Positions 1 to 6,636 of a stretch of 36,274 nucleotides of DNA are shown one piece after another. Position 1 is the first letter of the stretch; the number at the start of each line of letters is the position of its first letter. The notes under the pieces are model-generated. The model was not told where the DNA came from, did not search any database, and saw only the letters and a list, made by a program, of their open reading frames with translations. Location: assembly GCA_014649355.1 (NCBI GenBank), contig BMSW01000037.1, positions 1 through 36,274 on the forward strand. The letters run 5' to 3'. Origin of the DNA: Streptomyces althioticus (GTDB lineage: Bacteria > Actinomycetota > Actinomycetes > Streptomycetales > Streptomycetaceae). The translations under genes were made by a program, and so were the position numbers.

Positions 1-245
1 GGCAGCGCGTCCGCGTCGTCCTGCGTCGGACACGCCACCCGCACGATCTGGCAGCCCGACGCGGTCAGCTCCGCGATCTGCTGCAGCGTCGCGCCGATGT
101 CCGACGTGCGCGTGGTCGTCATCGACTGCACCGACACCGGCGCGTTCCCGCCCACCGCCACGGAGCCGACCTGGATCTGCCGGCTCTTCCGGCGCACGGC
201 GAGCGTGGTCGGGACGGACGGCATGCCGAGAGAAATCGCAGTCAT
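1..245 (-). CDS. ispG: IspG (GcpE), N-terminal part, cut by window edge
   Basis: 4-hydroxy-3-methylbut-2-enyl diphosphate synthase is the [4Fe-4S] enzyme that converts methylerythritol cyclodiphosphate to HMBPP in the cytosolic MEP isoprenoid pathway. Only the first 81 codons are present; the start ATG is at 245-243 and the gene runs off the left edge. The visible protein begins MTAISLGMPSVP and contains the family's N-terminal pattern: RRKSRQIQVGSV, then GGNAPVSVQSMTTT with the substrate-phosphate region, then ASGCQIVRVACP. The Fe-S cysteines lie in the missing C-terminal part. The neighbours, a site-2 protease and dxr (another MEP enzyme), are on the same strand, matching the usual Streptomyces order. 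A terminator-like hairpin lies upstream, so ispG probably has its own promoter between about 246 and 371. Confidence 0.95.
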   Translation of the reverse strand, partial: MTAISLGMPSVPTTLAVRRKSRQIQVGSVAVGGNAPVSVQSMTTTRTSDIGATLQQIAELTASGCQIVRVACPTQDDADAL

Positions 246-371
246 CTGCTGTGCAACCCCAAGTCGTGGATCAAGGTCCGGCTCCCCGTGAGCAGCGGGC
301 TCCGGGCTCCGAGATTACGGCAATGGCCAACGCCCGAGCACATCGCTCCCTCAAACCCACCCAAAGGGCGA

Positions 372-399
372 CGGCCCGGAACGCCGGGGTTCCGGGCCG
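372..399. terminator. Hairpin between the site-2 protease gene and ispG
   Basis: A perfect 11-bp GC-rich stem (372-382 with 389-399) encloses a 6-nt loop. It lies 33 bp past the stop of the protease gene on the minus strand and is followed there by a short CCCTTT tract. It is suited to ending the dxr-protease transcript before ispG. Confidence 0.7.
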
Positions 400-431
400 C
401 CGTGAACAACGGGTGTCGCGGTGCGGGCGGG

Positions 432-1736
432 TCAGGAGATGCGCACCGGGTTCACCACGTCCGCGATCAGGACGAGGATCGTGAAGCAGACGAAGATCCC
501 CGCCACGACGTAGGCGACGGGCATCAGCTTCGCCACGTCGAAGGGGCCCGGGTCGGGGCGGCGCAGCAGCTTCGCGAGGTTGCGGCGCAGCGACTCCCAC
601 AGGGCGCCCGCGATGTGTCCGCCGTCGAGCGGCAGCAGCGGGAGCATGTTGAACAGGAACAGGGAGAGGTTGAAGCCCGCGAGCAGCATCACGAACATCG
701 CGAGCTGCTGCGAGGCCGGGATGTCGAGGGTGGCGATCTCCCCGCCGACGCGGGCGGCGCCGACGACGCCCATCGGGGAGTCGGGTTCGCGTGGCCCGTC
801 GCCGAAGGCCGCGTCCCACAGGGCGGGGATCTTCGACGGCAGGGCGGCCAGGGAGTCGATCGCGTCGCCGACCCTGTCGGTCATCCAGGTCACGGACTCG
901 CCGAAGTCCTGTTTGACGACGCCGGTGGCGGCGCTGAAGCCGAGGAAGCCTGCCTTGACGTACTCGCCCTCGACGTAGGTGCCGTTGCCGTCCTTCTTCG
1001 CGACCATGTTGGTGGCGATGGTGGCCTGGAGCGTCACCTCCTTGCCGTCACGCTCGACGACGATCGGCACGCTCTTGCCCGCGCTGTCGCGGATGAGGTC
1101 GGAGAGCGTGCCCCAGTCGTCGGTGCGGACCCCGTCGAAGGCGACGATCTTGTCGTTGGCCTTCATGCCGGCCGCGGCGGCGGGCGACTGCGGGTCGGAC
1201 TTCCGGCAGTCGTCGCGGTTCTCGCTCTGTGAGATCACGCACTGGGAGACCGAGCTGACGGTGGTGGTCTGCTGCTGGATGCCGAAGCCCATCAGCACGA
1301 TGAGGAACAGCACGACGGCGAGGATCAGGTTCATGAACGGGCCGGCGAACATGACGACGACCCGCTTCCACGGCGCGCGCCTGTAGAACAGGCGCTTCTC
1401 GTCGCCGGGCCGCAGTTCCTCGAAGGCGGCGGAGCGGGCGTCCTCGATCATGCCGCGCCACGGGGAGGTGGAGCGGGCCTCCAGCTTGCCGTCGGGCCCC
1501 GGCGGGAACATGCCGATCATGCGGATGTAGCCGCCGAACGGGATCGCCTTGACGCCGTACTCGGTCTCGCCCTTGTGCCGCGACCAGAGGGTCGGGCCGA
1601 AGCCGACCATGTACTGCGGCACGCGGATGCCGAACATCTTGGCCGTGGACAGGTGCCCCAGTTCGTGCCAGGCGATGGAGAACAGCAGGCCGGCCGCGAA
1701 GACGACTATGCCGAGGATGAACATCAGGGTCGTCAT
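432..1736 (-). CDS. rseP: Site-2 (M50, RseP/Rip1-type) intramembrane metalloprotease
   Basis: This membrane zinc protease cuts transmembrane substrates such as anti-sigma factors within the bilayer; the substrate here is unknown. The 434-aa protein has the zinc motif HELGH at residues 24-28 inside the first membrane helix. A second hydrophobic segment (MNLILAVVLFLIVLMG) follows. A PDZ-like region with PAAAAGMKANDKIVAFDG lies in the middle, and the C-terminal LDGGH supplies the third metal ligand within membrane helices. I chose the ATG at 1736 because its sequence MTTLMFILGIVVF begins the first helix directly. It also overlaps the dxr stop in an ATGA, so it is probably translationally coupled to dxr. 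Linkage of this protease with dxr and ispG is usual in actinobacteria, probably as co-transcribed housekeeping genes rather than a shared reaction. Confidence 0.93.
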   Translation of the reverse strand: MTTLMFILGIVVFAAGLLFSIAWHELGHLSTAKMFGIRVPQYMVGFGPTLWSRHKGETEYGVKAIPFGGYIRMIGMFPPGPDGKLEARSTSPWRGMIEDARSAAFEELRPGDEKRLFYRRAPWKRVVVMFAGPFMNLILAVVLFLIVLMGFGIQQQTTTVSSVSQCVISQSENRDDCRKSDPQSPAAAAGMKANDKIVAFDGVRTDDWGTLSDLIRDSAGKSVPIVVERDGKEVTLQATIATNMVAKKDGNGTYVEGEYVKAGFLGFSAATGVVKQDFGESVTWMTDRVGDAIDSLAALPSKIPALWDAAFGDGPREPDSPMGVVGAARVGGEIATLDIPASQQLAMFVMLLAGFNLSLFLFNMLPLLPLDGGHIAGALWESLRRNLAKLLRRPDPGPFDVAKLMPVAYVVAGIFVCFTILVLIADVVNPVRIS

Positions 1737-2995
1737 GCACGCGCCTCCGCGCTCGCCGTCCGGGCTGTCAGTTCGCGGGCCCTCGCGCGGGCCCAGGTCT
1801 CCGCTTCGAGGACGTCCGGCACGGTCAGTGAGGTTCCCGCGGCGGGCGTTCCGTGTTCCTCGACCACCCGGGTGACCGTGTCGATGATGCCGAGGAACGG
1901 CAGCGCGCCGGTGCGGAAGGCCTCGACGCACTCCTCGTTCGCGGCATTGAACACCGCGGGCGCCGTCCCCGCGAGTTCTCCGACGTGCCGGGCGAGGTTC
2001 ACCGAGGGGAAGGCCTCGTTGTCGAGGGGGAAGAACTCCCAGGTGGACGCCTTGCTCCAGTCGAAGACCGGGGCCGCGTCGGGGACCCGTTCGGGCCAGC
2101 CGAGGCCGATGGCGATGGGGCCCCGCATGTCGGGGGGCGTCGCCTGGGCCAGTGTCGATCCGTCCGTGAACTCAACCATCGAGTGGACATACGACTGGGG
2201 ATGCACGACCACCTCAATGCGGTCGAAGGGAATGTCGTAGAGGAGGTGCGCCTCGATGACCTCCAGGCCCTTGTTGACGAGGGTCGCGGAGTTGATCGTG
2301 ATGACCGGGCCCATGGCCCAGGTGGGGTGGGCGAGGGCGTCCTCGACGGTGACCGCCGCCAGGTCCTGCCGGGTGCGGCCGCGGAAGGGCCCGCCGGAGG
2401 CGGTGACGACCAGCTTGCGGACGTCGGCGCGGGTGCCGGCGGCCAGCGCCTGGAACAGCGCCGCGTGCTCGGAGTCCACCGGGATGATCTGACCGGGCTT
2501 GGCCAGCGCCTTCACCAGCGGGCCGCCCACGATGAGCGACTCCTTGTTGGCGAGGGCGAGGGTGCGGCCGGCCTCCAGGGCGGCGAGGGTCGGGGCGAGC
2601 CCGATGGAGCCGGTGATGCCGTTCAGGACGGTGTGGCAGTCGGAGGCGGCGACCTGGGTGGCCGCGTCAGGTCCGGCGAGGATCTCCGGCAGCGGCTCCC
2701 CCGTGCCGTACCGCGCGGACAGCGCCTCGCGCAGCTCCGGCACCACGTCCTCGCGGGCGACGGCGACCGTGCGCGCCCGCAGGCGGTGCGCCTGCTCGGC
2801 GAGGAGGGCGACCCGGCCGCCGTTGGCGGACAGGGCGGTGACCCGGAAGCGGTCGGGGTTGCGCAGCACGAGGTCGATGGCCTGGGTGCCGATCGACCCG
2901 GTGGAGCCGAGGATCGCCACGTCCTTGGGGCCGTCTCCCGCGACGGGGTCGTACACCAGGTGCGGGTCGGCGAGGGGGGCTGGAGCGTCGGTCAT
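1733..2995 (-). CDS. dxr: 1-deoxy-D-xylulose 5-phosphate reductoisomerase
   Basis: Dxr rearranges and reduces DXP to methylerythritol 4-phosphate with NADPH and a divalent metal, the committed step of the MEP pathway. The 420-aa protein shows the NADPH-binding loop LGSTGSIGTQ near residue 30, the family block LANKESLIVGG, metal and substrate residues in PVDSEHAALFQ, the flexible-loop region ASGGPFRGR, and the C-terminal metal-binding NAANEECVEAF. I used the ATG at 2995, giving MTDAPAPLADPHLVYDP, which matches the start I recall for Streptomyces Dxr. Another in-frame ATG three codons upstream (3004) is possible, and neither has a strong ribosome site. The stop overlaps the protease start by 4 nt. 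About 125 bp separate it from the acyl-CoA dehydrogenase upstream. Confidence 0.96.
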   Translation of the reverse strand: MTDAPAPLADPHLVYDPVAGDGPKDVAILGSTGSIGTQAIDLVLRNPDRFRVTALSANGGRVALLAEQAHRLRARTVAVAREDVVPELREALSARYGTGEPLPEILAGPDAATQVAASDCHTVLNGITGSIGLAPTLAALEAGRTLALANKESLIVGGPLVKALAKPGQIIPVDSEHAALFQALAAGTRADVRKLVVTASGGPFRGRTRQDLAAVTVEDALAHPTWAMGPVITINSATLVNKGLEVIEAHLLYDIPFDRIEVVVHPQSYVHSMVEFTDGSTLAQATPPDMRGPIAIGLGWPERVPDAAPVFDWSKASTWEFFPLDNEAFPSVNLARHVGELAGTAPAVFNAANEECVEAFRTGALPFLGIIDTVTRVVEEHGTPAAGTSLTVPDVLEAETWARARARELTARTASAEARA

Positions 2996-3029
2996 GGGCC
3001 CCATTGTGTCCGGTCGCGGCGGCCGTCGG

Positions 3030-3054
3030 GCCCCCGCCCCGGTACCCCGGGGGC
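3030..3054. terminator. Possible weak hairpin upstream of dxr
   Basis: A 7-bp all-GC stem (3030-3036 with 3048-3054) with an 11-nt loop lies in the 125-bp gap between the acyl-CoA dehydrogenase stop and dxr. There is no T-run. It could weaken read-through into dxr, but such pairings are common in DNA this GC-rich. Confidence 0.3.
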
Positions 3055-3120
3055 GTGTCCGTGGTGCGACGGGAGCGGAGGGAGGGGACGCGCGCCGTGG
3101 CCGGCCCCTCCCCGTGCCGC

Positions 3121-5070
3121 TCAGCGGATCGGGCGGCGGACGTTGTCCCGGGCGGGCGGGCCGGGAGTGGCGTCGGCGATCCAGGGGCCCTCGCCGGAGG
3201 GGTCGATCACGCCGTCCTCCAGCCAGGTGTAGGAGCCGCCGAGGACGTTCTTCACCACCTTGCGGTCGAGGTCGTCGGTGTTGCTCCAGAGCCGGCCGAA
3301 CAGTTCCTCGACGCGCAGCCTCGCCTGGCGGCAGAAAGCGTCGGCGAGCTGGTAGGCCTCGCGGCCGTGGTCGCCGCGGCCGCGCAGCAGCTCCGCGCGG
3401 ACGCAGGCGGCGCTCATGGCGAACAGTTCGGCGCCGATGTCGACGATCCGGCCGAGGAAGCCCTGCTTGGTCTCCATCCGTCCCTGCCAGCGGGACATGG
3501 CGTAGAAGGTGGAGCGGGCCAGCTTGCGGGAGGTGCGCTCCACGTAGCGCAGGTGCGGGGAGAGGTCGATGCCGTGCTTGAACTCGCCGTAGGTGCCCGG
3601 GAGCTGTCCGGGGCCGGCGACGAGCTTCGGCAGCCACCTGGCGTAGAAGGCGCCGGCGCTCGCGCCCGCCCGTGCCTTGTCGCCGAGGGTCTTGTCGGGG
3701 TCGATGAGGTCGCCGGCGACGGACAGGTGGGCGTCGACGGCCTCGCGCGCGATCAGCAGGTGCATGATCTCGGTGGAGCCCTCGAAGATGCGGTTGATGC
3801 GCAGGTCGCGCAGCATCTGCTCGGCGGGGACGGCGCGTTCGCCGCGGGCGCGCAGCGAGTCGGCGGTCTCGAAGCCGCGGCCGCCGCGGATCTGGACCAG
3901 TTCGTCGGCCATGAGCCAGGCCATCTCGGAGCCGTAGAGCTTGGCGAGGGCGGCCTCGATGCGGATGTCGTTGCGGTTCTCGTCGGCCATCTGCGAGGAG
4001 AGGTCGACGACGGCCTCCAGGGCGAAGGTGGTCGCCGCGATGAACGCGATCTTGGAGCCCACGGCCTCGTGCAGGGCGACCGGCTTCCCCCACTGCTCGC
4101 GCTCGGCGGACCACTCGCGGGCGATCTTCAGGCACCACTTGCCGGCGCCGACGCACATCGCGGGCAGGGAGAGCCGTCCGGTGTTGAGGGTGGTCAGGGC
4201 GATCTTCAGGCCCTGGCCCTCCTCGCCGATGCGGTGGGAGGCGGGGACGCGGACGCGGTGGAAGCGGGTGACGCCGTTCTCCAGGCCGCGCAGGCCCATG
4301 AAGGCGTTGCGGTTCTCCACGGTGACGCCCTCGGAGTCCGCCTCCACGACGAAGGCGGTGATGCCGCCCCGGTGGCCCTCGGACCTCGGGACGCGGGCCA
4401 TGACGACGAGCAGGTCGGCGACCACGCCGTTGGTGGTCCACAGCTTCACGCCGTCCAGCACGTAGTCGTCCCCGTCGGGCACGGCCGTGGTGGCCAGGCG
4501 GGCCGGGTCGGAGCCGACGTCGGGCTCGGTGAGCAGGAAGGCGGAGATGTCGGTACGGGCGCAGCGCGGCAGGAAATTCTCCTTCTGCTCGCGCGTGCCG
4601 AAGATCTTCAGCGGCTGGGGCACGCCGATCGACTGGTGCGCGGAGAGCAGCGCGCCGATGGCGGGGCTGGCGGAGCCGACCAGGGCGAGGGCCTTGTTGT
4701 AGTACACCTGGGTGAGGCCGAGGCCGCCGTACTTGGTGTCGATCTTCATGCCGAGGGCGCCGAGCTCCTTGAGCCCGTTGATCACCTCGTCGGGGATGCG
4801 CGCCTCGCGCTCGATCAGGGCGCCGTCGACCTTCGTCTCGCAGAAGTCGCGCAGCCGGGAGAGGAACTCCTCGCCGCGGCGGACGTCCTCGTCGGCGGGG
4901 AGCGGGTGGGGGTGGATGAGGTCGAGCCGGAAGCGTCCGAGGAACAGTTCCTTGGCGAAGCTGGGCTTGCGCCAGTCCTGCTCCCTCGCCGCCTCGGCCA
5001 CCTGCCGGGCCTCACGTTCGGTGACGGTCGGCCTGGACGGGGCCGCGGGTGTCTCGGGTACTGCGGACAT
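3121..5070 (-). CDS. Long (VLCAD/ACAD9-like) acyl-CoA dehydrogenase
   Basis: This FAD enzyme introduces the alpha-beta double bond into acyl-CoA, the first step of beta-oxidation. The 649-aa protein is about 250 residues longer than ordinary acyl-CoA dehydrogenases. It has the usual N-terminal helical, beta and C-terminal helical domains, then an extra helical C-terminal domain as in VLCAD/ACAD9. Signatures are LLTEPDVGSDPARL, the loop LWTTNG, QIRGGRGF, and RINRIFEGSTEI, whose glutamate (about residue 430) aligns with the catalytic base. I chose the ATG at 5070 because a GAGGTGA ribosome site lies 5-6 nt upstream; the GTG at 5079 would lie inside that site. The gene stands alone on the minus strand, divergent from the LacI regulator. 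Chain-length preference cannot be read from sequence. Confidence 0.93.
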   Translation of the reverse strand: MSAVPETPAAPSRPTVTEREARQVAEAAREQDWRKPSFAKELFLGRFRLDLIHPHPLPADEDVRRGEEFLSRLRDFCETKVDGALIEREARIPDEVINGLKELGALGMKIDTKYGGLGLTQVYYNKALALVGSASPAIGALLSAHQSIGVPQPLKIFGTREQKENFLPRCARTDISAFLLTEPDVGSDPARLATTAVPDGDDYVLDGVKLWTTNGVVADLLVVMARVPRSEGHRGGITAFVVEADSEGVTVENRNAFMGLRGLENGVTRFHRVRVPASHRIGEEGQGLKIALTTLNTGRLSLPAMCVGAGKWCLKIAREWSAEREQWGKPVALHEAVGSKIAFIAATTFALEAVVDLSSQMADENRNDIRIEAALAKLYGSEMAWLMADELVQIRGGRGFETADSLRARGERAVPAEQMLRDLRINRIFEGSTEIMHLLIAREAVDAHLSVAGDLIDPDKTLGDKARAGASAGAFYARWLPKLVAGPGQLPGTYGEFKHGIDLSPHLRYVERTSRKLARSTFYAMSRWQGRMETKQGFLGRIVDIGAELFAMSAACVRAELLRGRGDHGREAYQLADAFCRQARLRVEELFGRLWSNTDDLDRKVVKNVLGGSYTWLEDGVIDPSGEGPWIADATPGPPARDNVRRPIR

Positions 5071-5217
5071 GAGGCTCACCTCGCCGCGAATAGGATGGAG
5101 TCATTGCGGTACGGACCGGTGCTACTCGATCGTATGTACCCGATTCGTAGCGACCCCACCACCCTGCGTGCCGCCGTCCGGCCGATCCCGGCGCGGTGGC
5201 GGCGACGGAAGGCTCTC

Positions 5218-5237
5218 CAGTCGAAGCGCTTCGACTG
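5218..5237. promoter_or_regulatory. Distal LacI-family operator
   Basis: A perfect 20-bp palindrome, CAGTCGAAGCGCTTCGACTG, lies 105 bp before the lacI start, in the region shared with the divergent acyl-CoA dehydrogenase. The central CG dyad flanked by AAGC/GCTT half-sites is typical of LacI/GalR/CcpA-type sites. The same 14-bp core recurs at 14808-14821 and 14999-15012. Confidence 0.85.
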
Positions 5238-5310
5238 TCTGGACATCATGACCCGGTGGGAGCTAAGGTCAAACCGTTCTTGATAAGCGTTTTTAGCGTT
5301 CTCGGTCGAG

Positions 5311-5324
5311 TCGAAGCGCTTCAC
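5311..5324. promoter_or_regulatory. Proximal LacI-family operator in the lacI leader
   Basis: TCGAAGCGCTTCAC keeps the perfect 10-bp core GAAGCGCTTC with one degenerate flank. It ends 18 bp before the lacI start codon and its centre is 90 bp from the centre of the upstream 20-bp site. The position suggests autoregulation, perhaps with looping between the two sites. Confidence 0.8.
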
Positions 5325-5342
5325 ATCCCTGGGAGATGCCGG

Positions 5343-6353
5343 ATGGTCACCCTCGCCGAGGTCGCCCAGCACGCCGGAGTCTCGGCGAGCACGGTGAGCT
5401 ACGTCCTCAGCGGCAAGCGGTCCATCTCCGCGACCACCCGGCAGCGGGTCGAGCGCTCCATCCGCGAGCTCGGCTACCACCCCAACGCGGGCGCCCGCGC
5501 CCTGGCCAGCAACAGGTCCAACATCATCGCCCTGATGGTGCCGCTGCGGACCGACATGTACGTGCCGGTGATGATGGAGATCGCCATCGCCGTCGCCACC
5601 ACCGCCCGCACCCACGGGTACGACGTGCTGCTGCTCACCGGCGAGGAGGGCCCGGACGCGGTCCGCCGGGTGGCCGGCAGCGGTCTCGCCGACGGCATGA
5701 TCCTCATGGACGTCGAGCTGGACGACGAACGCCTGCCGCTGCTGCGCGAGTCCGCCCAGCCGGCCGTGCTGATCGGACTGCCCGCCGACACCACCGGCCT
5801 GACCTGCGTCGACCTCGACTTCAAGGCGACCGGCGCGCTCTGCGTGAAGCATCTGGCCGGGCTGGGCCACCGCGACGTCGCCGTCATCGGCGAGGCCCCC
5901 GCGGTCTACGAGCGGCACACCGGCTTCGCCGAGCGCACCCTGGACGGGCTGCGTTCGGCCGCCCGGGAGACCGGGCTGCGCCTGCTGCACCGCCCCTGCG
6001 AGGGCGGGTACGACGCCACGGCCGTCACGGTCGCCCGCATCCTCGACGAACGTCCGGACACCACCGGCTTCGTCGTGCAGAACGAGGCCGCGGTGGAGCC
6101 GCTGCTCGCCCTGTTGCGGCAGCAGGGCCGCGCCGTGCCGGAGGACGTCTCGGTGGTCGCGGTCTGTCCGGAGCAGGTCGCCGTGCAGGCGTCGGTGCGG
6201 CTGACGTCGGTGTCCCTTCCCGCCCAGGAGATGGGCCGGCACGCCGTGGAGCAGCTGGTCGCCAAGCTCGACGGCCGCGGCGGCGACGAGGTCGTGCTGC
6301 TGCCGCCCGCGCTGACCGTCCGGGCGAGTTCGGGTCCCGCGCCGGTGCGCTGA
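5343..6353 (+). CDS. LacI-family transcriptional regulator of the sugar locus
   Basis: A 336-aa repressor-type protein. The N-terminal helix-turn-helix and hinge are at residues 1-58: VTLAEVAQHAGVSASTVSYV with the recognition helix SASTVSYVLSG, then the hinge helix in NAGARALASNRS. A periplasmic-binding-protein-like effector domain follows (IIALMVPLRTDMYVP onward, ending near SLPAQEMGRHAVEQLV). I chose the ATG at 5343 because it begins exactly at the HTH and has GGGAGA upstream; longer in-frame reading would pass through the proximal operator. It lies next to the GH/ABC operon and is convergent with its 3' end. The four shared palindromes suggest it represses lacI, the transporter-GH operon and the GH3 gene until an oligosaccharide-derived sugar binds. 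The effector is unknown. Confidence 0.92.
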   Translation: MVTLAEVAQHAGVSASTVSYVLSGKRSISATTRQRVERSIRELGYHPNAGARALASNRSNIIALMVPLRTDMYVPVMMEIAIAVATTARTHGYDVLLLTGEEGPDAVRRVAGSGLADGMILMDVELDDERLPLLRESAQPAVLIGLPADTTGLTCVDLDFKATGALCVKHLAGLGHRDVAVIGEAPAVYERHTGFAERTLDGLRSAARETGLRLLHRPCEGGYDATAVTVARILDERPDTTGFVVQNEAAVEPLLALLRQQGRAVPEDVSVVAVCPEQVAVQASVRLTSVSLPAQEMGRHAVEQLVAKLDGRGGDEVVLLPPALTVRASSGPAPVR

Positions 6354-6359
6354 CCAGGT

Positions 6360-6392
6360 CTGTGCCGTCCGCACCGGTCACGGACGGCACAG
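6360..6392. terminator. Bidirectional terminator hairpin after lacI
   Basis: A perfect 12-bp stem (6360-6371 with 6381-6392) with a 9-nt loop lies 6 bp after the lacI stop and 10 bp beyond the end of the opposing pseudogene. It can end both the lacI transcript and the convergent transporter-GH operon. Confidence 0.8.
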
Positions 6393-6402
6393 GGGGCGTG
6401 CG

Positions 6403-6602
6403 TCAGCCGCCCGAGACGGTCAGGCTGTCGGTGCGGAAGTCGAGGCCGCCGGCGGACGAGGTGATCTCGTAGCCGAACTGGACGTCGCCGATGGTCTCGT
6501 CGCCCATCCAGCCCTTGGTGTCGCCGGTCCGACCGTCGCGCCGAGGGCGAGGGCGGGGGCGATCAGCGCGCGGACGATCCCGCGCGGGGTTTTCGGTGCC
6601 AT
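6403..6602 (-). pseudogene. Remnant of a secreted protein gene (signal peptide joined out of frame to a C-terminal tail)
   Basis: A good ribosome site (GGAAGG, about 7 nt upstream) precedes the ATG at 6602 and a signal-peptide-like start: MAPKTPRGIVRALIAPALAL then GATVG. After about 25 codons the reading frame is lost. In the +1 frame the sequence resumes as a protein-like tail, GDTKGWMGDETIGDVQFGYE then ITSSAGGLDFRTDSLTVSGG, ending in TGA at 6405-6403. The tail looks like the end of a beta-sandwich (concanavalin-like) extracellular protein. The simplest reading is an internal deletion that removed nearly the whole gene. It lies 34 bp after the GH95 gene as the last cistron of the operon, so the lost protein was probably an extracellular polysaccharide-active enzyme or binding protein. 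Its identity is unknown. Confidence 0.7.
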
Positions 6603-6636
6603 GGTGTTCCTTCCATGGGTGGGGGGACGTGCCTGG

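Noticed and set aside
3004..5283. A 759-codon plus-strand open frame opposite the acyl-CoA dehydrogenase
   Set aside because: It is fully antisense to a clearly conserved gene and has low-complexity Gly/Ala/Val/Asp composition.
6420..6602. A 60-codon intact small protein gene in place of the pseudogene
   Set aside because: After the signal-peptide part the frame becomes Ser/Pro/Thr-rich nonsense, while the neighbouring frame reads as a natural protein tail. A deletion remnant explains both.
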